Shown here one piece after another: positions 50,066 through 60,524 of a stretch of 64,000 nucleotides of DNA. Position numbers and translations under genes: made by a program. Below the pieces are notes generated by a model. That model saw only the letters and a list, made by a program, of their open reading frames with translations, searched no databases and was not told where the DNA came from. This DNA comes from Inia geoffrensis (Eukaryota; Chordata; Mammalia; Artiodactyla; Iniidae), in the NCBI GenBank assembly GCA_036417435.1, contig CM070909.1, forward strand, positions 14,602,597 through 14,666,596. Reading direction: 5' to 3'. Position 1 is the stretch's first letter; the number at the start of each line of letters is the position of its first letter.

Positions 50066-51587
50066 TTTTACACAAACTAACATTTTCAAAAGTACTTCCT
50101 CAAAGAATGTTTTTTGTCAGTAATTGATAACAAATACTTGCCTGTGAATACATGTATTTACCATATGTCTGCAAACATCCAATATACATACACACATGGG
50201 GAGAGTCACATTTGGAACTCTTATTTCCCTTTGGGCTGAACAATACACATTCATATTAGTGTATCCCATTGTAATATGATTGAATTTGCATTCCAAGGTT
50301 TAAATTTTATCTCCGTTCACACTGGATCACATGGTTGAGTCATGTGACAGATACTCATGTTCCAAAATTGATATATAACATCTAGATAATATTTTTATAT
50401 TTTTCGGGGCACAATGCCCTGGTGCACAAAAGATAAATGCCATGTGCTGACTTCTGATACCTTTTCTATGACAACCTCAAGTAAATTAGCTTATGGTACT
50501 GTCCTGACACTTGGGAAATGACATTACATACAATGTAAGCACATTTTATATAGTTGGGTGCTTTAGGAAGGACACCTAGGTCCTTGGTACCATGGAAATG
50601 TAAAATTGGAAAAAGCCTTGGAGTCAATGGAAAAATCCATCCAGCCTTCCTTTTTGATCAGACAACCATCTAACAACCATCCTGGGTCTAATTTGTCACT
50701 TCCAGGTATGGGGGGAGGAGAAGCATTATATCAACTTTTTCTTTTCTTTCACTCAGAGCCCTTCAAGCAGCCAAGCAGCTATTAGGAACCTTTGCCCCAT
50801 TCTAGACGTCTACTTTCTAGGAAAATGAGACCCAATCATCTTCCCTGGCTCTTCATGGGACATCTGTTCTTGTTTATGCTTTTTTGACCCTCACCTTCCC
50901 TCCTGACCATGTGCAGCGCTCTTCTCTGGTATTTGCCATTTTAATCACTCTAAAAATGTGGCACCCTCTGCATTCGCCCCTTGAGATATGACCTGACAAA
51001 TGACCCAACAAAAGTTTCATACGATTCTTCCTCTTTTTCATCTGGCACTGTAGTTATATTTCAGCACACTCATACTAAGGCTCCCATTTTTCACGTGAAT
51101 TGCAGGCTCCCCTATTCTGAACTTCTGCTATCGATGTCTTCAACCTAAGTACAAGACTTCACTTTCAAGTCTGTTATCTAAACACATGAACTGTTCCTGC
51201 CAGAGTTTCGGCATCTACAAATTTTCAAAAAGAGCTTTTCCAGAGAAAGAAAAAAGTAAAAGTCTTTCTGAAAAAGTGTTTCTACAAAGACATTAACGTG
51301 TAATCGTCTCCTTCATTACGCCTCTAAACTATGGACCTGTACCTCACAGATTTTGTATTTGCTGATTTCCACAGTGCCAGAGCTTCCTCCGAAGGACAGA
51401 AAGGTCAACAATGACATTGGCTGTTGTTAATTTCATCCCGATAATGAACAAACTCCCTAGTGATCATTAATAGTACAAAAACCAGAAGCTTTTACATCTG
51501 TAATTTGTCCAGTCCCACACTTTTGGCTAAAGATAAAAAGAATTTCATTATTTGTCATTTTATATGCACTCATTACGAAAAGGTCTC

Positions 51588-51916
51588 GGGTAAGCTGGGA
51601 TGAAGTGAGAGAGTGGCATTGACATACATACACTACCAAATGCAAAATCGATAGCTAATGGGAAGCAGCCGCATAGCACAGGGAGATCAGCTCGTTGCTT
51701 TGTGACCACCTAGAGGGGTGGGATAGGGAGGGTGGGAGGGAGGGAGACTCAAGAGGGAGGAGATATGCGGATATATGTATATGTATAGCTGATTCACTTT
51801 GTTATAAAGCAGAAACTAACACACCATTATAAAGCAATTACACTCCAATAAAGATGTTTAAAAAAGAAAAAGATACAATCTAAAAAAATTTGAAAATCAA
51901 AAAGAAAAATAAAAAA
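51588..51916 (+). mobile_element. young L1 3' UTR fragment in RERG intron 1
   Basis: Only the last 330 bases or so of an L1 are present, ending in 'ctccaataaagatgtttaaa' and an A-rich tail that stretches to 51916. It is flanked by gaaaaggtctc (51577-51587) and gaaaaggcctc (51917-51927), one mismatch, which fixes the boundaries. It is antisense to RERG. Confidence 0.88.
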
Positions 51917-53552
51917 GAAAAGGCCTCTATGCTTAAGCCTCAGTGGTTCATCACAGAAGCATCACAGAAGCATAATGTATCGAGATGTATTAACTAAATA
52001 AATTCCTAATAAGAATGGCAAGCATTTCTTTGAAACATAGAACATGCAAGCGTCTGGAGCTTGTATAAACAACAATTTGTTATTTCATACAGAACTGTTC
52101 ATTCCCATGCACATAAAAATCCAAATAATTTACTGTCTGATTTACTCCTCAAGAAAGTAGCTATCAAATGTGGTTTAAAAAAAGAAAACCAAAACATTTT
52201 TTAAGTTAAATTTTTCAGTAACTCCCAAATGGCCTCAGAGGCATAGGAATTTCACATAAGAAAGAAAAATTGTGTAGGTTAAATTTTTCATACATAACCT
52301 AATAAAGATGTAGCTAGTTATTGTAAATCTTAGCTTATGTTTAGAAAAATCCCTTAAAGGAAGACACAAAACTGACATATATCCTTCAACATTTTCTCAC
52401 ATGAAAATGTGAAAAGTTACATTTGATAAAGATAGAAAACAAAGATAAATATGTAAATTGTTTTAATAAGGGACCTGCTGCCAAGTCTCTGATGTTCAAA
52501 ATAATTCATAATCCAAGACCTTCCATAACACGGATCAAAGAAAACATTTTTTTTCATATTGTTGTGCAGAAATATTCTGGCTGCGTCTCAAAGCTGCCAT
52601 CCACTTTTTACATGGACAGCGCTTTATTAGGACAAAAACTTCTCATCTCTAATCACTCCTAAAGCTAAAATCACACTTAGGTATTTAAGAGATTAAAGGT
52701 TTTTCCTAAACATAAAGGTACCAAAAGAAAGCTTAGAAAGAAGAAGAGAAAAAAGCAAGACTCCAAATTCTGTGTTACATTAATGCATGCATTGATTCAT
52801 CCCGCATTTATGCTAAATGGCCACCTTCAAGGAGCTTACAATTCAATAGGCCTATGACATTTAGTTCACTAATAGCCCTATTTTCATATTTATTTAAAAA
52901 TAATGATTTATCCATAATAAATCAATCCCAAGACTATTGCACTTATCAAGGTCCATGCTTTCTATTTCCTTTTGGAAAAAAAAAAAAAAAGCAAGCATCT
53001 TTATACAGTAATAGTTTTGTAACTTCTATATTTACGGTCTCATCAAAATAAAGTGCAGGTGTTTAGGGAAGCAAAGAATCTAGTCTGATCGTGGGAATGA
53101 GATTTTCTTTGGGCCCCTCCTTCTCTAGCTCTGAAATCAAGTTTTCCTGGTCTCATTGTCAGAAATTCTCCCTTATCTTATCACAACGCAGCACGCACAG
53201 GAATGAGGATGACTGTACAAGACCCCTGGCTATACCGTTGCTCGGAAAGCAACAGGTATCCTGGAATGATAAACAAACAAGCCCATCGTGGACTGCAGGT
53301 CGCTTGCTCTCGACCTAGGGAGCAAATGCAGCCTAAGTCAAAAGGGCATTTCGGTCGGTCTCAGCTCGGACGGAGGGCGCTGTCAAGCTCTGGGCGCCGG
53401 CGCTCACATCTCCCTCTCAGTGACCCACAACCCCCGCCTGGGAGGACCCAGTGACCAGGAGGACCGCCCCAGAGGCCGAGCGTTCAGGGGCTCGAAAGGG
53501 TCTGCAGGAAGCAATCCCGAAAGAGCCACCTGGGCACGTGCGTGACACTCAC

Positions 53553-53764
53553 CTGTTCATACTCTCCAGGCCCGGGAGAGCCGCGGTCCCCTTGCAAGTT
53601 CGGAATCGGTCCTCCGGGACCGCTAACCCTCCCACGCTGCGCAGCCCAGTCTGCGGGGGCCGGGGGGGGGGGGCGTTTCCCAGCTGATGGGCTGCGATCG
53701 CGGGCGGGAGAGGTGGCAGCTGCGGCAAGTGCTGGCGGAGCGGCCAGGATGTCCTCGCCGCCAC
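53553..53764 (-). other. RERG: candidate RERG first exon, mostly untranslated
   Basis: Inside the CpG island the minus strand has a perfect splice donor, CAG|GTGAGT, with the exon ending at 53553 and the intron starting at 53552. It lies 3.8 kb upstream of the recognised RERG coding exon on the same strand, so it is the natural RERG exon 1. The right-hand (5') limit is not visible; 53764 is only a working bound. The open frame across this stretch begins with GTG, not ATG, and an in-frame TAG lies just upstream, so I do not treat it as coding. The only ATG near the end (53560-53558) is 8 nt from the junction and would open an upstream ORF. Transcript data are needed to fix the start site. Confidence 0.6.
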
Positions 53765-53903
53765 TCGCTCAGACTAGCCGCCGAGGGACTGCGGCAGGAC
53801 GCGAGCTCAGCCCGGAGAGGCCGCCAGGATGCTGCAGTGCGGCGCTCGGGCGCCCCCTACCGGGGCCAGCGCCCGGCTCTTCCCGCGAGGCCGCCCCAGG
53901 CTG
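53687..53903 (+). other. candidate first exon of a divergent plus-strand transcript
   Basis: A strong donor, CTG|GTGAGTA, ends a putative plus-strand exon at 53903. Three ATGs lie upstream (53687, 53749, 53829), each opening a different or overlapping Arg/Pro/Ala-rich frame that runs through the donor; none gives a protein I recognise, and such frames are expected by chance in GC-rich DNA. The human RERG locus has, as I recall, an annotated antisense RNA (RERG-AS1), so a noncoding divergent transcript is the most economical reading. The start given is a bound only, not a mapped transcription start. Confidence 0.4.
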
Positions 53904-54054
53904 GTGAGTACGAACTTCCAAATATCCGCCTTTGCGCCGCACCGGAGACAGGCTTCCCTTTGCCCGTGCTCAGTTCCCGGTCTCTAGGTTCCCACAGAAG
54001 GACCTCTTTCCTTGGTCAAAACCTTGCGTGTGAAAGCATTACTAGGTGATGTTT

Positions 54055-54190
54055 TCTATTCCATACTTCAAACCATCCTCACAACGTCCCTTAGAGACAC
54101 GTCTAATTATCCCCATGATACCTGAGAGGAAACTTAGAATAACTTATCCAAGGCTAGTAAATGGTTGGAATGAAATCCAGACCGGATTGG
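54055..54190 (-). mobile_element. MIR fragment
   Basis: 'accatcctcacaacgtccct', 'aacttatccaaggctagtaa' match reversed MIR. Confidence 0.65.
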
Positions 54191-54339
54191 AAAATGAGAT
54201 GCTAGAAGAGACATAAATAGTGAATTCAACTGAAATTCATATCTGTATATTTGAGAAAGTTCCAAAAGCTTCACACTGGCCTTACAAGTTCAGCATTTAC
54301 AACGTTTGAAGTCATCGTCCATCATCCTCAAAACCTAAC

Positions 54340-54495
54340 AAAGATGATTAATATTCGTGCTGTGCCTTTCACATCGCTCATCTCACTTGGTGTTTTATAC
54401 CCTCCCTTGAGGTAAGCACTAGTATTTAAAATTATTAGCCTTTCAGAGACGAGGAGGTGAGTTTCAGAGAGGTGAAATCATTTCCCAAAGACTGA
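54340..54495 (-). mobile_element. MIR fragment
   Basis: 'acgaggaggtgagtttcaga', 'ggtgaaatcatttcccaaag' match reversed MIR; a second old copy near the one at 54055. Confidence 0.6.
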
Positions 54496-54554
54496 GAGAC
54501 TTTTGATAAGAGGAGTAGGAAACACCTACGCTATTTTTTCCCTTTGAAACCTAG

Positions 54555-54752
54555 GTGTTCTTAGCAAGATATCAAGTGGCCTCCAGAAAACCACCGCATA
54601 GAGCAGACCGGGACCTAGGGCTAAGTGAACAGTCTTCAACGTGTCCTTGATGGAAGAGATGTAGCCAGGGAGGCAGTTTCCAGGGCCGGCTGACCTGGAA
54701 AAGCCACTGCAGACGCGAGATGTGGGCCACGCTGACCGGAACTGCGGCAGAG
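54555..54752 (+). other. possible second exon of the divergent plus-strand transcript
   Basis: A pyrimidine-rich stretch at about 54533-54548 leads to an AG at 54553-54554, and 198 bases further a donor GCAGAG|GTAAGA has its GT at 54753-54754. The stretch between is richer in G+C than its flanks and matches no repeat I know. It lies about 650 bases right of the plus-strand donor in the CpG island. No convincing long reading frame is seen, so it would be a noncoding exon. This is a splice-signal inference only. Confidence 0.3.
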
Positions 54753-54825
54753 GTAAGAATTGCCTCTCTGTGCAGGAGTAGTCCTGCAAATTCTTGGAGA
54801 AAGCTCAAACACTGTTTGCTCTGTG

Positions 54826-55540
54826 ACTTAAAAAACTACAAATAGAACTACCATATGACCCAGCAATCCCACTCCTGGGCGTATACCCTGAGAAAACCAT
54901 AATTCAAAAGGAGTCATGTACCAAAATGTTCATTGCAGCTCTATTTACAATAGCCCAGAGATGGAAACAACCTAAGTGTCCATCATCGGATGAATGGATA
55001 AAGAAGATGTGGCACATATATACAATGGAATATTACTCAGCCATAAAAAAGAAATGAAATTGAGTTATTTGTACTGAGGTGGATGGACCTAGAGTCTGTC
55101 ATACAGAGTGAAGTAAGTCAGAAAGAGAGAGACAAATACCGTATGCTAACACATATATATGGAATTTAAGGGGAAAAAAATGTCATGAAGAACCTAGGGG
55201 TAAGACAGGAATAAAGACACAGACCTACTAGAGAATGGACTTGAGGATATGGGGAGGGGGGAGGGTAAGCTGTGACAACATGAGAGAGAGACATGGACAT
55301 ATATACACTACCAAACGTAAGGTAGATAGCTAGTGGGAAGCAGCCGCATAGCACAGGGAGATCAGCTCGGTGCTTTGTGACCGCCTAGAGGGGTGGGATA
55401 GGGAGGGTGGGAGGAAGGGAGATGCAAGAGGGAAGAGATATGGGAACATATGTATATGTCTAACTGATTCATTTTTTTGTAAAGCAGAAATTAACACACC
55501 ATTGTAAAGCAATTATACTCCAATGAAGATGTGAAAAAAA
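54826..55540 (+). mobile_element. 5'-truncated young L1, ORF2 end and 3' UTR
   Basis: The plus strand starts inside the ORF2 C-terminus (peptide stretches like RWMDLESVIQSEVSQKERDK at about 55078-55137 ending in a stop near 55165), followed by the 3' UTR with the 'gtgggaagcagccgcatagc' box and a short A-rich end. The coding part has several stops. It closely resembles the 51.6 kb copy. I could not define a clean target-site duplication. Confidence 0.88.
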
Positions 55541-55559
55541 GATGTGGTATTCCCACATG

Positions 55560-55860
55560 TGCTGACATAAAATTATTTCCAACACAAAACAGGGTATAGT
55601 ATATAAAATTTGATATAATTTATGTATAAAACCCTATATACTTTCTATGTGGTTACACAACCATGCACACATGGCTTCACAGTAAATATATGAAGGCTGT
55701 AAAGCAGACAGATAAAAACAGTTACCTCTGGAGAGGTATGTAGGGTTGGTGTTCTTAGATAAAGGGGACATTAAGTTGATTTATAATGTTTTAGTTGGTT
55801 TTATTGAATTTGTCTTATAATGATATATGTATTATAATTGTTAGAAAACAAAAATTATAT
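55560..55860 (+). repeat. possible old L1M 3' tail
   Basis: The 'gataaaaacagttacctctggagagg' style segment (55709 onward) and the following T-rich 'ttttattgaatttgtcttataatg' resemble the 3' end of old L1 elements, just right of the young L1. A similar sequence occurs at about 61500-61720 ('ggtacagtggtttcttctgg'). Both are weak calls. Confidence 0.35.
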
Positions 55861-58000
55861 TGTTCTTTAAAAAAATAATGAAAATACAAAGTTAATGTTG
55901 ATGCATGCATTCTGGAGATGGTTGAAAAAGCCTGTTCAAGAAAAATGGGCCCAACAATAAAGCCATCAGTACAAAAAAGGATACATGGTCGGCGTCTACA
56001 GAGTTGTATCTGTAGAGTTATATCTCTTACATGAACGCTGCCAAGATGCCTCATACGCTCTTCTCCTGTGGTGGTGAATGATATTTCAGCCAGCTTGCTT
56101 ATGAAGAGTGATGACAGGAAGGCATGAAAGTGAGTAGAAAGATGCTGTCACTCATGTCTGAGACTGGGAACGGGAGCTGTGCTGTTGGCAGTCCTGCTGG
56201 TCCCAGGCATATTAGTGCTACCACAGGGCTGATGGCACAAGGGGCTCACTTTTACAAAAGCCTGACTCCAGTACAGCCCCCTTTAGGTGGCCTTATTGAA
56301 AGTACCCTTTTCTGTATTTCACACACAGTTTGCCTTTATTCCTTTCTTTCCTTTAGCCAGAAGGTAATATCAGGAGATAGCATTGCTGGAGCAAGCACCA
56401 AAATGTACAATTTACTTCTTAATATAACATGGAGCTCAGAATTTCAGAGGCGGGCAAAACGTACAAACCAAGAAAAAGCTATTTCTAGGTGTTTGCCAAA
56501 AACATTGGAAGAAAGCAATTTCTTTTACATTTTAGTAGCTTAAAGATCGGCAATTAAAGTAAACTTTTAACTAATACAAGAGCTGAGAATTCTTTAATTC
56601 TGATACAAAGAAGTGATTGTCACATCTGAGAGTGGAACCTAAAAGTAACCTGAAACTGGCAGAAGAACATCAATAGAATCTGGATTATGTAATAAAATAA
56701 ATCTGGAATCAAGGAGGAGAGAGCTTGTTCTCCTACTGCTCGTCTTTTACTAGGAATGAATTGGGAAGTATCATCAACTATCGGGCAATATAAGCAGATT
56801 GATGTAATTATTCCTAATTTCATAACGTAAGACAAGTCATTCTCGGATTATACATGTTTGTTTTCGTTGTAAAGACTCAAGTTAAAGAAATGCCTCAGAT
56901 AGACCCCAGTTAAGATTCTGCAAATCAGGTAAGCAGATCTTTTATCAAAACTAGGTTGAAAACAATCTTAAGCGTCTAAAAATGTTCATGGTGCTGTACA
57001 TCGCAGAGTCTGATGAATGCACGGCAAAAGAGGGCAAATTTGATATTTAGCGGTTTTCAAATGTGCTGATTCTGGCTGGTGGAAGAGAAGAGGGATGAAT
57101 ACCCGAGGAGAAACTCTTACGTTAGAGCATGAATCTATTCTCACAGCATTTTACCAAACGCTATGAAAATGTTAACCTCGTATGAACGGATCTGTCGCCC
57201 CAGCCAGAGAGCCTGCTCAAGGACTGGAGTTAACGTAGACCCAGGCAGGACAAGCCAAGGTGAAATAGGAGGATGTGAAAGCCCAGGGAGTTGTTCAATG
57301 CAAGAGGGACAGACAGGCAGGTTTTTTTCACAGTCAAAATATGGAAGCAAGAATCCGGGACTGGGAGACAAGCAGAAGCAAAGGCTGGTTGGCACTAAAT
57401 AAATATATACATCTCTTTGTCCATTGTTTCTTTAGGAATTCCATCCTCCTTCCCACTCCCCTCGAGAGGTCCAGGTGCCCGCGCTGTCCAAGTCCACCAT
57501 GCTCTCAGCTACGATGACTCTCAGTCATCTTACTGTTCTCCAGTAAGATACCCACACCATTCATGTCCCTAGTTTAACTCCCAGAAAGTAAGTATATTTC
57601 TCTTATTCCCAACCTTTCCAAGGGACAGCTCAGGGCTACTTGAACACATAGAAGCCTTGTTATAGTCACCCCATGGCAGAAAGGCTGGGATACCAAACTT
57701 AGGATTGTTCCCCTCTGTGGCGTATTTCGCTAGGCATACCTTTATAGTGGGGAGGCACTATCAGCATAGAATCGACTTATTTAAGAAAATACCCACACAT
57801 ATTAAATTATCATTAAATGTATAGACAGGATGAGACTTGTGTACCCTGCAGACACGGTGTTTAGAGCGCGCATCCTTCTCCCGTGTCGGAGTTAGGGATT
57901 CTGGTCCTCCTCAGCCCTGTCCAGAACCTCAGCCTGGCTTGCTACCTCTAGCTGTCACTTAACTATGTTCCTAGATCTTCACCTTTCAAGAAACACTTTT
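55861..58000. other. no gene seen, upstream of RERG
   Basis: Open frames up to 139 codons without recognisable domains. No CpG island. Confidence 0.5.
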
Positions 58001-58015
58001 AAAATTTGACTTCCA

Positions 58016-58218
58016 GGCTTCCCTGGTGGCGCAGTGGTTGAGAGTCCGCCTGCCGATGCAGGGGACGCGGGTTTGTGCTTCGGTCCGGGAGGATCCCACA
58101 TGCCGCGGAGCGGTTGGGCCTGTGAGCCATGGCCGCTGAGCCTGTGCGTCCGGAGCCTGTGCTCTGCAACGGGAGAGGCCACAGCAGTGAGAGGCCCGGG
58201 TACCGCAAAAAAAAAAAA
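58016..58218 (+). mobile_element. CHR-2 SINE, full length
   Basis: Exact 15-bp duplications aaaatttgacttcca at 58001-58015 and 58216-58230, the second merged with the A tail. Confidence 0.95.
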
Positions 58219-59374
58219 ATTTGACTTCCATCATTTACCATTACCTGGAAGCATTCCATAAGGAATGACATTTAGTCTTAGGAGACTAGGGTGTTCCTTT
58301 TCCAAAAAGCTTTCACAGTTGTGATGAGGGAGGTTTTCCATGGTCCCTTCCCTGCTATGGTGAGGGAAGCTTTGCAGGGATGTAAAACTCTCTAGCAACC
58401 TTGATGGGATATGAAGAATTTGAGACTTGGGTCCTTCCTGGAAGACATTGCGCATTACTGATCTAAACCTTCACTTTATACTGAAGTGACTTTTATTTTA
58501 GAGCTACTTATTAAGTATCCTCAGGCCTGAAAGTATCCCCAGGCCTGCCCTATGTGGAGAAAATCCATCACTTGCTGCTTTTAATATGTTGTGACAATAT
58601 ACTTATGTTAGTTTTGGTTCAGGGAATAGTTTATCTGTGGGGTTAATAGCAAGGATTTGTTAATGGCAAGGACACAACATGGAACTATTTAATTTTGCGT
58701 TTTCATCTCTGAATTAGATAAACTCCATAAGGTTTTAGACAGTTGTGTGTTTCTACATTTTGATATAAAACAGCAGGCTCAAAATCTGAAACACAGGTAA
58801 CAATCAGGCTAAAGTGCTTGCCAGTTTCTGTTAACCATGGATGCTATCTTGCTCCATGGGCCAAAAAAAAATTAGTGTAGATGAGCTGATACATGGTAAA
58901 TTATAAGCACTTGAATGAAGATACACAACTTAATCTGGAGGCAGATATGCATTATTCTCATTTTAAAAGTAATAAGAGGAAATAAGTGATTTGCCTCTTG
59001 TGCCCAGCAAGTTACAAGATGAGCTCCTATAAAGTTGTCACCAAGACACATTAGTTTTATTATAATGCAATAGACTACCAAATAATTGTCCTCAGACGGT
59101 AACAGCTAGATTATCAACCTCATATTGCCAATGTGAGTAAACACAATAATCTCCAATACACAGACAGCACTTTTATGGTGTTCTAATTTCTTTCACTCTA
59201 CCATTAGCTTCATTTTAGAGATAAAGAAAGGGAAACGCAGAATATCTTGTCTACATTTACAAAGTTGGTAATTATTGGATGCTACTTGGTTATATTTTCT
59301 TAAATATGGAATATGGATTTTATTTTGTAAAATATATATTTGAACCTTTAGTCTTTTACTTCTAGGTTATCTGT

Positions 59375-59540
59375 ATCATTTATTTATTTAATGAACATTA
59401 TTGAGGCTCTAACATAACCAAGCACATAACTGTGCTAGATTCTGAGGATACTCCAGGGAATAATTCAGACACAGTTCATTGCCTATAGAATTTACAGCAT
59501 GTTGGGGGGAAGAGAATATTAAACAAGTTTTAATTCTTAT
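59375..59540 (-). mobile_element. L2 fragment
   Basis: 'tttatttaatgaacattatt', 'ctgtgctagattctgaggat', 'atagaatttacagcatgttg' follow reversed L2 3' sequence. Confidence 0.65.
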
Positions 59541-60309
59541 GAAACTCTTTCAAGGTGTTTTTGTCGCACTTGCACCTAGGTAGTCACAGATATAGTGTGT
59601 ATATTTGCACTTGCATTTTGTGTTCTACGACCTACTAGTAGACCGAGATACATTGAATATTAGTTTGGTGGTAATTTCTCTGAATGAACCAACTCATCAG
59701 CTACACATAAAGAGGGCTGGTGGTGTTCAGGAGACAAGGATTGAAATCAGTGAAATGGGAAGGCTCTGAGCCTGAATTCCAGTGCAGAAACCTGGAAGGA
59801 TGAACATGAACAAGAATACAAAGAGAGGAAAGGGAGTTGGGGTATGTTGTTAGGAATAAATTCAGCATTTGCAGAGGCAGAATCCATGAGCTACATTCAG
59901 TAGAAGAGAGCAAGGGATGGTTAAGACACGGTCAGAAGCAAAAGCCATAGTCAATCTCAAAAGGACAGTTGTGACACAGAAGGTAAGCTGGCTGGTGGAT
60001 GCTGCCTTTAATGCACTAACTCAAAACTTCCCTTGAGAGACTTCTCTGGGGCTCTTCTAGTCCAAGAGAGGAGAGTATTTCCCGATAGAGTCCATCTCCT
60101 GAATACAACTAGAACTCAACTAAGAAAGCTTTTTCTAATTCCAATGAAATTAGGAGGGGAAGAGGTGAATCTTGTTTTTCTTAGCAGAAAAATATCACCT
60201 TCTAGGTAAAGACAAACTTTCGTTGGATAAATATTTTAATAATGTGATTGGAGAAGAGCTAAGATTCTCAAAAGGTAAGTGGAGCACAAGAGGATAGTTG
60301 ACAAATTGT

Positions 60310-60524
60310 CTTTTTTTCTTTTTTTTTTTTTTGCAGTATGTGGGCCTCTCACTGTTGTGGCCTCTCCCGTTGCAGAGCACAGGCTCCGGACACGCAGGCT
60401 CAGCGGCCATGGCTCACGGGCCCAGCTGCTCCGCGGCATGTGGGATCTTCTTGGACCAGGGCATGAACCCGTGTCCCCTGCATCGGCAGGTGGACTCTCA
60501 ACCACTGCGGCACCAGGGAAGCCC
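60310..60524 (-). mobile_element. CHR-2 SINE, reverse orientation
   Basis: Full SINE with an interrupted T tail at 60310-60332 and 'caccagggaagcccc' at right. Flanks do not show a clear duplication. Confidence 0.92.

Larger units (their letters stand above)
49780..53552 (-). other. RERG: RERG intron 1 (inferred)
   Basis: Stretch between the inferred RERG exon 1 donor and the first coding exon. It holds an old MIR (about 49890-50065), a 5'-truncated young L1 in antisense to RERG (51588-51916) and otherwise AT-rich DNA with no recognised gene or RNA. The stretches 50070-51587 and 51928-53299 show nothing I can name; a 15-base poly(A) run lies at 52977-52990. Confidence 0.6.
53300..53960. promoter_or_regulatory. 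CpG island, probable bidirectional RERG promoter
   Basis: This is the only extended CpG-dense, GC-rich stretch in an otherwise AT-rich window, densest at 53560-53920. No TATA box is evident, typical for CpG-island promoters; GC boxes such as the gcgggcggga at about 53700 are present. A 12-G run (53662-53673) preceded by a 5-G run could form a quadruplex on the plus strand. Splice donors leave the island in both directions: minus at 53553/53552 and plus at 53903/53904. The island sits at the expected 5' end of RERG, so I infer it drives RERG leftward and possibly a divergent transcript rightward. Confidence 0.8.

Noticed and set aside
53549..53764. 71-codon minus-strand frame in the CpG island reading AARTSWPLRQHLPQLPPLPP
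   Set aside because: Its first codon is GTG (shown as Met only by translation convention), no ATG precedes it in frame before a TAG, and it ends right at the splice donor; treated as untranslated exon 1.
53542..54049. Long Arg/Pro/Ala-rich plus-strand frames in the CpG island
   Set aside because: GC-rich DNA lacks stop codons by chance; no known protein was recognised and the plus transcript itself is unproven.
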